A stretch of DNA of 64,000 nt, from NCBI RefSeq assembly GCF_004330295.1, contig NZ_SJOJ01000005.1:1-64000 (forward strand). Reading direction: 5' to 3'. This document shows, in pieces, positions 37,504 through 47,697 of this stretch. Every line of letters begins with the position of its first letter. Position 1 is the first letter of the stretch. The stretch comes from Rahnella victoriana (lineage in GTDB: Bacteria; Pseudomonadota; Gammaproteobacteria; Enterobacterales; Enterobacteriaceae). A program made the position numbers and the translations under genes. The notes beneath the pieces are model-generated. The model was given only the letters and a program-made list of their open reading frames with translations. It was not told the DNA's origin and searched no databases.

Positions 37504-38349
37504 TCATCCCCGCCCGTGCTGATGTAAGGTATATCCCCCGTCACAGCAGTCGCGGATCTTGCCCATTCCCGAGACGTGCGGACCGGCGATCAGCGTCTCT
37601 TCAGTGGCAAGCTGTGCCAGCAATTTCACGCGGGTCGCCAGCGCCTGCGGCGGATCCATATCAAATCCGATGCTCCAGTGCGGATAGCGCAACTGCAACA
37701 GGGTCGAATGCACCACGTCTCCCCAGATAAGCAAACGCTGGCCACCGCCGGTGATCTCAATCCCACTGTGGCCGGGGGTGTGCCCGTGCAGCGGCACCAG
37801 CCGGACACCGGGAAGCACCTCTGCGTTGGCCGCCACTGTTTTCACCGCGCCTTCATATGCCCGTAACACCGAAGCAATCAGGGCGAAAAGCCCCGATGTG
37901 ACCAGATGCGGATAATCTTCCTGCGACGTCGCGCGGGTCCAGAATGTCAGCTCTTCCTCTGAAATATACAATGTGGCCTGCGGATAAAGCGGCATGCCGT
38001 CTTGCGTGATCAGCCCGCCAATATGATCTTCATGCAGATGGGACAGGATAATCCCTCCGACCTGATCCAGCGTGAACCCGGCGTTTTGCAGTGCGGCCGA
38101 TGCCCTGCCGAATCGCGGACCGAGTTCACGACCGCAACCGGCATCAATCAGCCACAACTGATCCTCTTTTTTCAGGGCAAAGGCGTTAATGGGTTCCGGC
38201 GATGGCCCGGTCGCAGGCAAACCCACGCTTTTATACAGTGCTTCGCCCTCAGCGGATTTGGATGCGGGGATAAAATCCGTGTCGCAGAGAAAAATTCCGT
38301 CCTGCAATGTAATGAGGGTGAAGTCCCCGATCTGATGTTGTTCAATCAT
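37504..38349 (-). CDS. Metallo-beta-lactamase fold hydrolase
   Basis: This 281-residue protein has the HLHEDH zinc motif (in ILSHLHEDHIGG), a second metal His in GHTPGHSG, an Asp in WGDVVH and a late His in GPHVSGMG. No signal peptide is seen. The family includes lactonases, quorum-quenching enzymes and many uncharacterised hydrolases, so the substrate is open. It is 18 nt downstream of the MFS transporter gene on the same strand, suggesting joint expression. The pair may pump out or destroy a small toxic compound. Confidence 0.88.
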   Translation of the reverse strand: MIEQHQIGDFTLITLQDGIFLCDTDFIPASKSAEGEALYKSVGLPATGPSPEPINAFALKKEDQLWLIDAGCGRELGPRFGRASAALQNAGFTLDQVGGIILSHLHEDHIGGLITQDGMPLYPQATLYISEEELTFWTRATSQEDYPHLVTSGLFALIASVLRAYEGAVKTVAANAEVLPGVRLVPLHGHTPGHSGIEITGGGQRLLIWGDVVHSTLLQLRYPHWSIGFDMDPPQALATRVKLLAQLATEETLIAGPHVSGMGKIRDCCDGGYTLHQHGRG

Positions 38350-38367
38350 AAAATGCTCCTTGTCGTG

Positions 38368-39549
38368 TTAAAAAAGGCGTGTCAGCCGGACGCACAGCGC
38401 CAGAAGGGCGGAAGCGGCGGCCATTACCATCACGGCGGTCCAGCCACCGTGTTCCCAGGCCAGACTGGCGGCGGCAGAACCGGCCGCGCCGAAAGCAAAC
38501 TGTGCCGCCATGAAAACGGTGTTAAAGCGGCCCCGTGCGCTTCCCGCCGCGCGGAGTATCAGACTCTGATGACTGATCAGCGAAATTTGCAGGCCGGTGG
38601 TCATCATCACTACGCCGATGCCCAGCCCGGTCAGGGTCTGCATCGGGATCATCAGCAGGAAGCTGGCCGCGACCAGCAGCACGCCGGAAAGTGCGGCGGC
38701 CTGTGGCCCTCGTTTACCCGTGACTCGCAGACCAAAGGGCACCAGCACGGCACCGGCAAGCGCCACCACGCCGAACAGACCGGCGCTGCCGCTGTCGAGG
38801 CCAAAGCGGGGCGTCTGAAGCAACAGCGCCAGAATTGTCCAGAACGCGCTGAAGCCGAAAAACAGCAGACTTTGCGTCAGCGCGGCGTTCCTGAGAACCG
38901 GTTCGTGACGTGCGAGGGTAAACAGTGAGCGGAGTAATTGCGGGTAGGCGGGCTGGCGATCCGGCTGGCTGCGCGGCAGCCTTATGGCAAGGCAGCCCAT
39001 CATCAGCACAGACAGCAGCGCACCCAGCAGGAAAACCGAACGCCAGCCATACCATGCCCCCATGAAACCACTGACGGTTCGGGCAAGCAGTACGCCTGCC
39101 AGCAGCCCGCTGGTTAAGGTCGCCAGCACCGATTCACGGCGCAAAGACGAGGTGAGTCCGGCGGCATGCGGGATCATCTGCTGCGCAATAGTGGCGAACA
39201 CCCCTGTCAGCATCGAAGAAAAGGCAAGGCTATATATGCCGGGAGAAAGACTGGCGGCCACCATGGCCAGCGTCAGCCCGAGGCACTGAAGCAGTATCAG
39301 CGTCCGTCGCTCCATCTTGTCGCCCAGCGGCACCAGCAGAATGAGTCCGAGGGCGTAGCCTGTCTGGGTTGTGGTGGCGATCAGACCGGATGCCGTACCG
39401 AAATCATTGGCAATCATGCCCAGCAGCGGCTGATTGTAATACTGGCTGCCTACCGCGATCCCTGTCGCGGCGGCCATCATCAGCACCTGTCCCTGGCTGA
39501 GGTCAGGGTTGTCCGGCGAACTGAGCGGGACTGAATGAAATTTACACAT
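38368..39549 (-). CDS. MFS transporter, drug-efflux type
   Basis: This 393-residue protein has about 12 membrane helices. The loop 2-3 motif is GDKMERR (a variant of GxxxDRxGRR), and the N-terminal half contains GSQYYNQPLLGMI, a pattern common in YgaY/YdhC-type efflux proteins. It is first in a two-gene unit with the metallo-hydrolase and is divergent from a LysR gene, the usual arrangement for a regulated exporter. The substrate is unknown. Confidence 0.88.
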   Translation of the reverse strand: MCKFHSVPLSSPDNPDLSQGQVLMMAAATGIAVGSQYYNQPLLGMIANDFGTASGLIATTTQTGYALGLILLVPLGDKMERRTLILLQCLGLTLAMVAASLSPGIYSLAFSSMLTGVFATIAQQMIPHAAGLTSSLRRESVLATLTSGLLAGVLLARTVSGFMGAWYGWRSVFLLGALLSVLMMGCLAIRLPRSQPDRQPAYPQLLRSLFTLARHEPVLRNAALTQSLLFFGFSAFWTILALLLQTPRFGLDSGSAGLFGVVALAGAVLVPFGLRVTGKRGPQAAALSGVLLVAASFLLMIPMQTLTGLGIGVVMMTTGLQISLISHQSLILRAAGSARGRFNTVFMAAQFAFGAAGSAAASLAWEHGGWTAVMVMAAASALLALCVRLTRLF

Positions 39550-39659
39550 AAAAACTCCTTCCCACCGGCAGGCAGCGGGATTCGTCGCAAAGGTAACGCC
39601 GGGTATGGGCCGTCGGAGGATGGCGTGATATTGACGGAATGAATAACATCTGGGAAATT

Positions 39660-39681
39660 GATAGCAGGCATACCAACTATC
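39660..39681. promoter_or_regulatory. Candidate LysR operator between MFS and LysR genes
   Basis: GATAG-N12-CTATC forms an inverted repeat just before the lysR start, inside the 139-bp divergent gap. This is the usual place for an autoregulatory LysR site. The arms are short, so the call is tentative. Confidence 0.35.
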
Positions 39682-39688
39682 TCTGAAA

Positions 39689-40687
39689 ATGATGAAAACA
39701 CCGACACTGAGAAACCTCGATCTGAATCTGCTTTATGCGTTTACCATTTTGATGGAAGAGCTGAATGTCAGCCGCGCAGCAGAGCGGATGTACATCGGAC
39801 AGCCGGGACTCTCCGGCGCACTTCGCCGTCTGCGGGAAGCCCTGGGCGACGAACTTTTTATCCGTGTGGGACGCAAGTTACAGCCGACGCCGCGTGCGCT
39901 GGCGATAGCGCCGGACATCGCCAGCGCGTTAGCGACGATCGAACGCACGGTGCAGCCGCCGGATGCTTTCGATCCGGCAACGTGGGAAGGGGAATTTCGG
40001 GTCGGGCTGTGCGATAACCTGGAAATGGCTTTTTTCGGGGTATTGACCGCGCGCGTCCGTGAACTGGCACCGCATGCGCGGGTCGTGGCGGTGGCCGCCA
40101 CCAAACGTGATTCGGTATCGTTGCTGGAGGAAGGGGCTTACGATTTCAGCGTGGCCGTACACGGTGAACCGGCGTCGTGGCATATCCGCCAGCCGCTTTT
40201 TGATCAGCATCTGAAATGCCTGTACGACCCGCAGCGTCTTCCTCTGACACAGCCGCTAAGCATGGAAGAGTATGGAAACCGGCAGCACGTTATTGTGTCA
40301 TCCGTGGGGAATGACGTCCGCGAGGTGGATGCCTTTTTGCAACTCGCCGGGGTCAGCCGGGAGATTGTTGCCAGCGTATCGCGCTACTCCGCCGTCGGCC
40401 CGGTATTGCAGGCCATACCAGCCATCGCGACCGTGCCTGAAACAGTGGCGCATTGCATGGCGCGGCTGTATGGCCTGAGTGTCTGCGACACACCTCCCGA
40501 TTTCCCGGTCGAACCGATTTCACTGCTTTACCGCAAAGTGGATGAGGTAAAGGGAAGCGCCGTCTGGTTCCGGCAACTGTTTTCCGACGTCGCCCTGCAG
40601 GCATTAAAGGATTCAGGGTGTTTGCCTGAAGGCGTGCGTTCTTCTGAGCCTGAACTGCGAAATCGCAATCTCGGGTCAGACGGATAA
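39689..40687 (+). CDS. LysR-family transcriptional regulator
   Basis: This 332-residue regulator has an N-terminal helix-turn-helix (LNVSRAAERMYIGQPGLSGALRRLR) of the NodD/LeuO-like branch, with the LDLNLLYAF opening. An effector domain follows. ATG 39689 or 39692 is the start. It is divergent from the MFS/metallo-hydrolase pair and very likely controls it. The C-terminus runs about 30 residues past the usual end. Confidence 0.9.
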   Translation: MMKTPTLRNLDLNLLYAFTILMEELNVSRAAERMYIGQPGLSGALRRLREALGDELFIRVGRKLQPTPRALAIAPDIASALATIERTVQPPDAFDPATWEGEFRVGLCDNLEMAFFGVLTARVRELAPHARVVAVAATKRDSVSLLEEGAYDFSVAVHGEPASWHIRQPLFDQHLKCLYDPQRLPLTQPLSMEEYGNRQHVIVSSVGNDVREVDAFLQLAGVSREIVASVSRYSAVGPVLQAIPAIATVPETVAHCMARLYGLSVCDTPPDFPVEPISLLYRKVDEVKGSAVWFRQLFSDVALQALKDSGCLPEGVRSSEPELRNRNLGSDG

Positions 40688-40747
40688 CTTTCCACTTCCC
40701 GACTATCATTTACTCAAACAGAACTGAAATTAAACCTTGGTGGACTT

Positions 40748-41335
40748 ATGACAGGGAAGAAAAATTACGTTTTACTCATCGCGTTGTTCTGCCTGGTGTT
40801 TAATGTCGCCGCTGAGACTGCCGGCACGATGAACGACACGTCAGGCGGCGTATCCGGTTTATGGCAGGATTTCAAAGACAACGTCTCGCAGACCTGGAAT
40901 GAACCGCAATATACCGATATCTATCTGCCGTTTCTCAGCTGGCATAACCGCTATATGTACGATAAGCACAAAACCGATAATTATAATGAGATGCCGTGGG
41001 GCGGCGGGATCGGCGTCTCGCGCTATACGCCAGAGGGCAACTGGAGCGGGCTTTTTGCGATGGTCTTTCAGGATTCCCACCGGGAATGGCAACCCGCCGC
41101 CGGTTACGGCTGGGAGAAAGGCTGGTATTTAACCCAAAGCAAAGACCTGCGCCTTGGTCTGGGTTTAGCGGGGGGAATTACCGCCCGGGATGACTTCGCG
41201 AATTACGTGCCGCTGCCTTTTGTCTTTCCGCTGTTCTCTGCGGGCTATAAAAATATCAATCTGCAGTTCACCTATATTCCGGGCACTTACAACAACGGCA
41301 ATGTGCTTTTTGCGTGGCTGAGAGCGGGCTTTTAG
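40748..41335 (+). CDS. pagP: Lipid A palmitoyltransferase PagP
   Basis: This 195-residue precursor has a signal peptide (cleaved near NVAAE) and the eight-strand barrel of PagP. Catalytic residues correspond to H66 (SWHNRY), D109 and S110 (FQDS) of the precursor. [24 protein letters not shown] and the end [18 protein letters not shown] match E. coli PagP. It transfers palmitate from phospholipid to lipid A in the outer membrane and protects against cationic peptides. It is a single gene, often under PhoP control elsewhere; no PhoP box was identified here. Confidence 0.95.
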   Translation: MTGKKNYVLLIALFCLVFNVAAETAGTMNDTSGGVSGLWQDFKDNVSQTWNEPQYTDIYLPFLSWHNRYMYDKHKTDNYNEMPWGGGIGVSRYTPEGNWSGLFAMVFQDSHREWQPAAGYGWEKGWYLTQSKDLRLGLGLAGGITARDDFANYVPLPFVFPLFSAGYKNINLQFTYIPGTYNNGNVLFAWLRAGF

Positions 41336-41399
41336 CCGTTCTTCTGCGTCAGCATGAACCGGCCATGCCGTTCAGTTTTGCGCGTCTTTCCCCGGAAGG

Positions 41400-42362
41400 T
41401 CATTCCGCCATGGCCTTCTCGTTCTTCGCCCGCAATTTCTTCGCCCGGCTTTCCAGCAGCAGATAGCACACCAGCGCCAGCAGCAGCGGCAGGAAGTAGT
41501 AGAGCATGCGATAGGCCAGCAGGGCGGCGATAATCGCCCCCTGCGAGGTGTGTTCTCCCGCCAGCAGCGCGATAAACACCGCTTCCAGCACGCCAATCCC
41601 CGCCGGAATATGCACGATGACCCCGGCGATACTGCTGACTAACAGCACGCCCAGCACAAAGAAATAGTTGACCTCCTGACCCAGCAGCAGCCAGATAATC
41701 GCCGCCATGGCCATCCAGTTGGCGGCGGAAATCACCATCTGCGCCAGCGCAAATTTAAACGACGGCAGCACCAGTTTTTGGCCTTTCACCGTCATATGGC
41801 GGTGTTTCGCAAAGGCGCAGAACCAGACGTAAACCGCCACCATCGCCAGCAGCGCAATGCCGACAATGCGCAATGTGCCGTCGCTGATGTACCAGTGCGA
41901 AGGGAGATCCACCACGCCGGAGGTGAAAATAATGCCGCCCAGCAAAATATAGCCAAGCCAGTTGGTGGAAATGCTCAGCGAGAAAATGCGCGTGATCGTG
42001 CCGCCGGGCAGACCCAGACGGGAGTAGAGCCGGTAGCGCATGCCAATGCCGCCAACCCAGGTGCTGAGCGTGAGGTTAAAGGCGTAGCAGATAAATGACA
42101 CCAGCATGACCTGACGGGCGGCGAGTTTGTGTCCGCAGTAGGCGCGGGCGAGCAGATCGTAACAGCCGTACAGCAGATAGCTGACAATCACCAGCGCCAC
42201 CGACATCAGCAGTGTCGTGCGGTTGTAATGGCGGATGACCTGCCACACGTCATCCCAGTTGACCGTGCGGGCGTAAACCACCAGCAGCACGGCCACGGCG
42301 ATAAAGAAAATCCCGGTGAGGATTTTTTTCGCCAGACGCCATTTTGGATGCGATGCAGACAT
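41400..42362 (-). CDS. ybhN: Inner-membrane protein YbhN (LPG synthase TM-like)
   Basis: This 320-residue protein has about eight membrane helices and matches the YbhN/UPF0104 family (lysylphosphatidylglycerol-synthase membrane part without the transferase domain), with STWVGGIGMRYRLY and VIVHIPAGIGVLEAVF. It is last in the ybhP-clsB-ybhN unit. Its ATG overlaps the clsB stop by one base. A role in phospholipid handling is suggested by linkage to cardiolipin synthase. Confidence 0.93.
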   Translation of the reverse strand: MSASHPKWRLAKKILTGIFFIAVAVLLVVYARTVNWDDVWQVIRHYNRTTLLMSVALVIVSYLLYGCYDLLARAYCGHKLAARQVMLVSFICYAFNLTLSTWVGGIGMRYRLYSRLGLPGGTITRIFSLSISTNWLGYILLGGIIFTSGVVDLPSHWYISDGTLRIVGIALLAMVAVYVWFCAFAKHRHMTVKGQKLVLPSFKFALAQMVISAANWMAMAAIIWLLLGQEVNYFFVLGVLLVSSIAGVIVHIPAGIGVLEAVFIALLAGEHTSQGAIIAALLAYRMLYYFLPLLLALVCYLLLESRAKKLRAKNEKAMAE

Positions 42363-43609
42363 CAGGGTTTCACCTCCGAATTCTCTGTCGTCACCCGATC
42401 CTGCGTTTCAATTTCGGGTTGTACGGGCGGCGCTACCTGAGAAAGCCTTGGCGTGTGTGCCGGTAGCCAGCCGACCATTGCCGGGAATTTACGCAGAAAG
42501 TGGAACGCCACCACGCTTTTCGTCAGGTTCCACCAGGTACGTTTCGGGGCCATGGTTTCATCCACACGCTGGCAGTCTTCGGCAATAATCCCGTGGAGAT
42601 TCTCACGCAGCGTCTGGTTAAAGGTACGGTCATGGATAATGAGATTGGCTTCAAGGTTGAGCGACAAACTCAGCGGATCGAGATTGCTGGAGCCGACCGT
42701 CGCCCAGTGCGCGTCCATCAGTGCGACCTTGCCGTGCAGCGGGCGACGGCGATATTCATACACCTGCACACCGCCTTTCAGCAGATAGTTGTACAGCAGC
42801 TCCGCGCCGACTTTCACAATCGGCATATCCGGATTGCCCTGCACGATGAGTTTCACCCGCACCCCGCGTCGTGCCGCATTGCGCATGGCGTGCAGCAGAC
42901 GGTAGCCGGGAAAGAAATAAGCGTTGGCGATAATCACTTCACGCTTCGCGCTGGACAGCATTTTCAGATAGTGACGCTCAATATCATCACTGTGATCGTC
43001 GTTATCGCGCCAGACAAACAGCGCCTGCGCCTCGCCGGGCTGGCGATTTTCGGCGGCATGATAGCGGCGACGTTGCTGCCACCACCGGCGGGTTTGCGAC
43101 TGATCGGGCAGGTTTTCCAGCTCAAACTGTAAAATGTCATCCACCACCGGGCCTTCTACCCGCACGGCGTAATCCTGCTTGGCTTCGGGACCGTAACTGG
43201 TCACATGTTCGGCGGAGTAATTGATCCCGCCGACAAACGCTACCGTACTGTCGATGACAACAATTTTACGGTGCATACGGCGGAACAGATTGGTGCGCAT
43301 CCCTAACAGCCGCTGACGCGGGTCGTAATAGCGGAACACCACGCCTGCTGACGTCAGTTCGCTGACGAACTCCTCGCTCAGATCCGGTGATCCATACCCG
43401 TCGAGCAGCACCTGAACGTCGATACCGCGCTGTGCGGCGCGCAGAAGCACCGCATGCAACTGGCGTCCCACGTTATCTTCAAACCAGATAAAGGTTTCGA
43501 GGATCACTTTCCGCTGAGCGTTATCGATAGCCTCGAATAACGCCGGGTAATATTCGTCGCCATTTACCAGAAGCCGGATGTGGTTGCCTTCCCGCCATGC
43601 GCTGTTCAT
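42362..43609 (-). CDS. clsB: Cardiolipin synthase B
   Basis: This 415-residue phospholipase-D superfamily enzyme has two HKD motifs (HRKIVVID near residue 112 and HGKVALMD near residue 294). In E. coli ClsB (YbhO) makes cardiolipin or phosphatidylglycerol by transesterification at the inner membrane. The start overlaps the ybhP stop (ATGA) and the stop overlaps the ybhN start (TGATG), so three genes form one coupled operon. The C-terminal tail is Pro/Gln-rich and probably variable. Confidence 0.95.
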   Translation of the reverse strand: MNSAWREGNHIRLLVNGDEYYPALFEAIDNAQRKVILETFIWFEDNVGRQLHAVLLRAAQRGIDVQVLLDGYGSPDLSEEFVSELTSAGVVFRYYDPRQRLLGMRTNLFRRMHRKIVVIDSTVAFVGGINYSAEHVTSYGPEAKQDYAVRVEGPVVDDILQFELENLPDQSQTRRWWQQRRRYHAAENRQPGEAQALFVWRDNDDHSDDIERHYLKMLSSAKREVIIANAYFFPGYRLLHAMRNAARRGVRVKLIVQGNPDMPIVKVGAELLYNYLLKGGVQVYEYRRRPLHGKVALMDAHWATVGSSNLDPLSLSLNLEANLIIHDRTFNQTLRENLHGIIAEDCQRVDETMAPKRTWWNLTKSVVAFHFLRKFPAMVGWLPAHTPRLSQVAPPVQPEIETQDRVTTENSEVKP

Positions 43610-44367
43610 AAGTGGATCTCCGCGCTTAACGGCGCATGGTCGGACAGATGACGCCAGAGACGCAGCGGCAGCGTGGCGGGCGCGCTGGCATTGGCATTTT
43701 TTACATAGATCCGGTCGAGACGCAGAAGTGGCAGACTGACCGGGAAAGTGCGCGCCGGACGCCCTCTGGCGCGGGTGAAAATCTCATCCAGCCCCGCCTG
43801 CGCTTTGAGCGGGTGGCTGGCCTTCTGCCGCCAGTCGTTGAAATCGCCCGCGACCAGCACCGGTTCTCCCTCCGGGAACGCGTTAACCCAGTCGGCCAGA
43901 ATTGTCAGCTGCGCCTGACGGTGCGCTTCGCGCAGCCCCAGATGCACACAAATCACATGGACAGGATACTCAAGCTGCGGCGGCACGATGCGGCAGTACA
44001 GCAGGCCGCGGTTCTCACTGCCTTCCACCGACACGTCGCGATTCTCATAATGTTCAATGGGATAGCGTGACAGCACGGCATTACCGTGATGACCTTCGGG
44101 GTAGACCGCGTTGCGCCCGTAGGCGTAATCGCTCCACATGGTGTCAGCAAGAAACTCGTAATGGGTGGTGTCCGGCCAGTTTTCCACATGCAACGGATGC
44201 ACTTCGTGCGCGCCCATCACTTCCTGCAGGCAGACGATATCGGCGCCCACGGTGCGTACCGCATCGCGCAACTCGGGTAAAATGAAGCGTTTATTAAACG
44301 CAGCGAAGCCCTTGTGGGTATTAATCGTCAGTACCTTCAACGAAAACTGTCGGGGTTGTGGGGTCAT
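43606..44367 (-). CDS. ybhP: Endonuclease/exonuclease/phosphatase family protein YbhP
   Basis: ATG 44367 ([16 protein letters not shown]) with CAGGAG upstream gives 253 residues, the length of E. coli YbhP. An upstream frame start at 44388 is less likely. EEP-fold active-site motifs are visible: [17 protein letters not shown] and [11 protein letters not shown]. It is first in the ybhP-clsB-ybhN operon. The family includes lipid and nucleic-acid phosphodiesterases; a lipid-related substrate fits the context but is not shown. Confidence 0.94.
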   Translation of the reverse strand: MTPQPRQFSLKVLTINTHKGFAAFNKRFILPELRDAVRTVGADIVCLQEVMGAHEVHPLHVENWPDTTHYEFLADTMWSDYAYGRNAVYPEGHHGNAVLSRYPIEHYENRDVSVEGSENRGLLYCRIVPPQLEYPVHVICVHLGLREAHRQAQLTILADWVNAFPEGEPVLVAGDFNDWRQKASHPLKAQAGLDEIFTRARGRPARTFPVSLPLLRLDRIYVKNANASAPATLPLRLWRHLSDHAPLSAEIHL

Positions 44368-44486
44368 GTCTTCTCCTGCGTGTGCCACTATCCTGATGAA
44401 AATAAAGTATAGTTTCTGTCACGAAAAAGAGGCGCGGTTACAGATTTCTCCGTAAAACCGTTTCCCCGGCAGTCGCTTTGTGGCGG

Positions 44487-44843
44487 TTATCCGTTTTGCC
44501 CGTGAAGATAAACCGGCCAGAAGCCGTTCAGCGCCGCATCGTGCAACGCTTTCACGGTGACGGGCGTCACCCGGCCACGCTGACGGCGGAGACTGAAAGC
44601 CAGTGAGCTGAGAAAACCCGCATCCCGCGGGAAGTGATTGAAAGTGAAATAATTTCTGGCATTGACCTTAAAGCGGATAAAAAAGTCATTCATTAAGGTA
44701 TCGCGCTGAATTTCATTGAGCGGAAGCGTGACTAATGAAAAATCACCGCCGCTGATCTTTTTATAAAATCCGAAGACAGTGGGGCAGTTATGCTGTTCAA
44801 GAAAATCAATGATCTCTCTTTCCAGCGCCTGATTAACAATCAT
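44487..44843 (-). CDS. Small cytoplasmic protein, possibly DUF1493-like
   Basis: This 118-residue protein has no signal peptide or membrane helix. The pattern DFFIRFKVNARNYFTFNHFP, then TPVTVKALHDAALNGFWP, resembles the DUF1493 family of acyl-carrier-protein-like small enterobacterial proteins, but I am not certain. Its start overlaps the end of the second glycosyltransferase gene, so it is the last gene in that unit. No function is proposed. Confidence 0.6.
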   Translation of the reverse strand: MIVNQALEREIIDFLEQHNCPTVFGFYKKISGGDFSLVTLPLNEIQRDTLMNDFFIRFKVNARNYFTFNHFPRDAGFLSSLAFSLRRQRGRVTPVTVKALHDAALNGFWPVYLHGQNG

Positions 44844-45912
44844 GTGGCCTCCTGAGCAGTTCCCCGACGGCCTGATATACGTCAGCAGGCAGGATCGCCC
44901 TCATGGGATGCGCCGCGTTTTTACCTTCAGGACGGTGCAAAATAATGTGCTTTTGCGGATCCTGACAGGGGCCGGTATAGGCCGGGTTGGCGGTGGCAAA
45001 AAGACTGACGGTTCTGACCCCGGCGGCCACGGCGATATGTAAGGGTCCGGTGTCACCCGTGACGAGAATATTCAGGCTTTTTACCAGCGTCACCAGTCCG
45101 GTCAGCGGCGTTTGTCCTGACATGATGCAGATATTATTTTGATGGTGCGCCGGTAATCGTTTTAAAAAATCCTCCGCCAGATGTTTTTCCGCCGCCGTGC
45201 CGGTAATAATAATATCCAGATCACGGTATTCATTTAACAGCAGCCCCGCGAGCTGGCTGAAAAATTCAACCGGCCAGCGACGCGATTCATTGGATGCGCC
45301 TAACTGAAAGCCGATGCGTTTGCGTAAATACAGACGCGGCGCAGGCGTATTGATCACCGGCAGGTGCATACGGCTTTCGCCGGGGTTTTCACACACCGGT
45401 TCAATCAGTTTTAATTTTCGCCGGATGGTGTGGCCGTCAAAATATCCCGAGTAATGATCTAAGTAGTGATTAAATACAGCCGGTTCACTGCCGTAGTGAT
45501 CACGTAAAATCATTTTACTGCCGGATAATACCGCACACAGCACATCGTAAGGAAAGTGTGCATGTAAAATAACGCTAAGGTCAGGTTTGTGTTTCCTGAG
45601 CTTAAGGATTAACGGCAGTATTCTCACCACTTTGTTGTCCCAGACATAAATATTATCGTACCAGTTGTATTGCACCACCAGACTGTGATTCTTTTTACTG
45701 GTCACCAGAATAAACCGGCTGGCGGGAAAACTCGTTTTTAACTGCATTATCGCCGGGGTATTCATCAGATAATCCCCCAGCGCGGTGGTGGAATAAATGA
45801 CAATGTTTTCCGGTGCGGCTGTCCATGCTGAAAGAGAAAAGGTCTTTCTTCGCGTTAACAAACAATAAAGATGCAATATTGTTTTGATTAACTTCATTTT
45901 CATGGCTTTCAT
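44833..45912 (-). CDS. Glycosyltransferase family 9 (heptosyltransferase-like), second of pair
   Basis: This 359-residue protein has the GT9 pattern: TTALGDYLMNTPAIMQLK at the front, and in the C-terminal Rossmann half QLGASNESRRWP and VTGDTGPLHIAVAAG with the nucleotide-sugar binding acidic residue. ADP-heptose or a related donor is expected. It begins one base after the upstream GT9 stop. It is not next to a waa core cluster within the window, so it may add a non-standard LPS decoration. Confidence 0.88.
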   Translation of the reverse strand: MKAMKMKLIKTILHLYCLLTRRKTFSLSAWTAAPENIVIYSTTALGDYLMNTPAIMQLKTSFPASRFILVTSKKNHSLVVQYNWYDNIYVWDNKVVRILPLILKLRKHKPDLSVILHAHFPYDVLCAVLSGSKMILRDHYGSEPAVFNHYLDHYSGYFDGHTIRRKLKLIEPVCENPGESRMHLPVINTPAPRLYLRKRIGFQLGASNESRRWPVEFFSQLAGLLLNEYRDLDIIITGTAAEKHLAEDFLKRLPAHHQNNICIMSGQTPLTGLVTLVKSLNILVTGDTGPLHIAVAAGVRTVSLFATANPAYTGPCQDPQKHIILHRPEGKNAAHPMRAILPADVYQAVGELLRRPHDC

Positions 45913-45913
45913 T

Positions 45914-46957
45914 TCAGTTCAGATTACCTGTCATACGGGAAAATATTTTTTGGCTATCCGTCACTTCATTTCTCAGCGCAATAAACTCGTGAAAAACGTC
46001 TTCGGCGGAAAGTCGGGCGACGTCTTCCTCCGCTGAGGCAATGATCCGGCACGGCACTTTCCAGGGACCCCAGACCCGCGGATCGCTGTTGCCGAACAAC
46101 GCCACCACCGGTCTTCCCACGCCTGCGGCGATGTGCAATGCGCCGCCGTCACTGGTGATGATCTGGTCACACAGGGACATCCCGGCCATCAGTTCGCGGA
46201 TGTTCACCGTATTGAACGGCACCATAATAATGTCTTTGCAGGCGTTCATAATGCGTTGGGCTTTTTCATCGTCTCCCGGATGTTGCAGGTTATCTTCTGC
46301 GCCCGGAGACCAGAACAGAATGATTTTGCAAGGCTCCGTCCGCGACAGCCTGTGCGCGAATTCAATATAATTCTCAACCGGCCAGCGTTGTTTTTCTTTT
46401 CTGGCGCTGATCTGCACACCATATAACGGCATGTTATAGGTGTTCTTTATTTTATGAACGGCAAATTCCCTTTCGGATTTTGTCACCCATAATGCCAGTG
46501 CGCCGGGTTTCGTATAACAATCTAATGGCCGGGCAAGTTCTGCCATCTGTTCAACCATATGTTTACCGTCTGGCATATACGGTATTTTATCGGTAACGGC
46601 ATCCGGCGCATCCTCGCCAATGGCAATGATTCTTTTCGCCCGCGATAATGTCGCCCACTGTAAAGGTCTTTTATTCCAGTTGCCCGCCACGATAGCGACG
46701 TCATACCCTTCCCGCCATATGCTGAAGGTGGTGGCAATACGGTGGAAGAAAGCGTGGATCTTTTTCCTCACGGATCCTTCATGGTGCAGTTTGGTATAAT
46801 GATGCACTTTACGGACGCCGGGATGACCGTCCAGCACTAATTTATTGTAAGAATTAACCAGCATATCGACCTGATGATTTTTCGCCAGTATCGAAATCAG
46901 CGGGGTGGTCAGGATCAGATCACCGATATTTTCCCGTCTGATGATTAATATTTTCAT
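45914..46957 (-). CDS. Glycosyltransferase family 9 (heptosyltransferase-like), first of pair
   Basis: ATG 46957 (MKILIIRRENIGDLILTTP) with AGGGA upstream is chosen over longer starts that place a poor extension before the Rossmann strand. The 347-residue product has IGDLILTTPLI at the front and SDGGALHIAAGVGRPVVALFG towards the back. It is paired with the next GT9 gene, so the two probably add successive sugars to the LPS core or a similar acceptor at the inner face of the inner membrane. Confidence 0.88.
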   Translation of the reverse strand: MKILIIRRENIGDLILTTPLISILAKNHQVDMLVNSYNKLVLDGHPGVRKVHHYTKLHHEGSVRKKIHAFFHRIATTFSIWREGYDVAIVAGNWNKRPLQWATLSRAKRIIAIGEDAPDAVTDKIPYMPDGKHMVEQMAELARPLDCYTKPGALALWVTKSEREFAVHKIKNTYNMPLYGVQISARKEKQRWPVENYIEFAHRLSRTEPCKIILFWSPGAEDNLQHPGDDEKAQRIMNACKDIIMVPFNTVNIRELMAGMSLCDQIITSDGGALHIAAGVGRPVVALFGNSDPRVWGPWKVPCRIIASAEEDVARLSAEDVFHEFIALRNEVTDSQKIFSRMTGNLN

Positions 46958-47318
46958 TACTTCCCTCATTAAATACACCTTCATCATGCAGGAAGATTTA
47001 TTGATTACAATCGCCGCCATGACACCATTACATTGACTGTAAAGGTAGACTTAACCCTAAAAAGTTAGTTCCGCTGATAACGTCAGCGTAAAGAAAATGT
47101 TGTGTTAAAGGTTGTGAGTATTTCGTGAGGAATGATCCCGTTAAATAAATATATCGATGTTGTGCGCGAAAATAATCTGAAACCGGTCGCTATCCGCTGT
47201 ATTAAACAGGAACGAAAATTCAACCTGGTGGCGATTTCTTATGGGAAGGGACGCCTTTACGTCACAGGACATACGCCTTTCAGCAAGCCGTGGCTGCCGA
47301 AAGGCGGGTTAATGATCT

Positions 47319-47663
47319 TCAGATTGCGTGGACGTGAACACCGTAAGGGCACATGTCAAAATGGCAGGTGTCTTTGCGGTCACAGTGATGCAGGGCCGGA
47401 TCTTTATTGCCCGGACAGTCGAGGCTTTTTTCAAACGTCTGCCAGAGATTATCATTAAACGGAAAAGCATGAAGAAGGCTAATGTCACGGATATTCCCAT
47501 TCACGACGATGCCTAAATCGCTGACAATAACTTCGCCGCCGGGGCGCAGGAAATAATGGCTTTTGTACCATAAAATAATCCTCAGATTCCGATAGCTGGA
47601 TATCACCGCAAAGGCAGCCCCCGTCGAAGGACAAACCAGATTTCTTTCAATCAACCATTCCAT
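47319..47663 (-). CDS. Unrecognised 114-residue protein with Cys/His-rich tail
   Basis: A textbook ribosome site (AAGGAGG) precedes this start, so the frame is very likely real. The product has no signal peptide. The last 35 residues carry several Cys and His (LDCPGNKDP, HHCDRKDTCHFDMCPYG), suggesting metal binding. It lies 35 nt after the AraC-type regulator on the same strand and could share its transcript. The family was not recognised. Confidence 0.65.
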   Translation of the reverse strand: MEWLIERNLVCPSTGAAFAVISSYRNLRIILWYKSHYFLRPGGEVIVSDLGIVVNGNIRDISLLHAFPFNDNLWQTFEKSLDCPGNKDPALHHCDRKDTCHFDMCPYGVHVHAI

Positions 47664-47697
47664 GTTAATACCTCCTTGTTGCTGGAAAGGGGATATT

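Noticed and set aside
38002-38928. 308-residue frame antisense to the metallo-hydrolase and MFS genes
   Set aside because: It crosses two well-supported genes and has low-complexity, Gln/His-rich composition typical of a shadow.
41336-41399. Terminator between pagP and ybhN
   Set aside because: An imperfect stem with a bulge and a short T run is present near the middle, but it is too weak to call.
47132-47458. Plus-strand frame of 108 residues with a GAGGA site upstream
   Set aside because: Its second half lies antisense to the better supported gene at 47319-47663, and the product matches nothing recognised. The first 65 residues remain possible as a small protein, but support is too weak.
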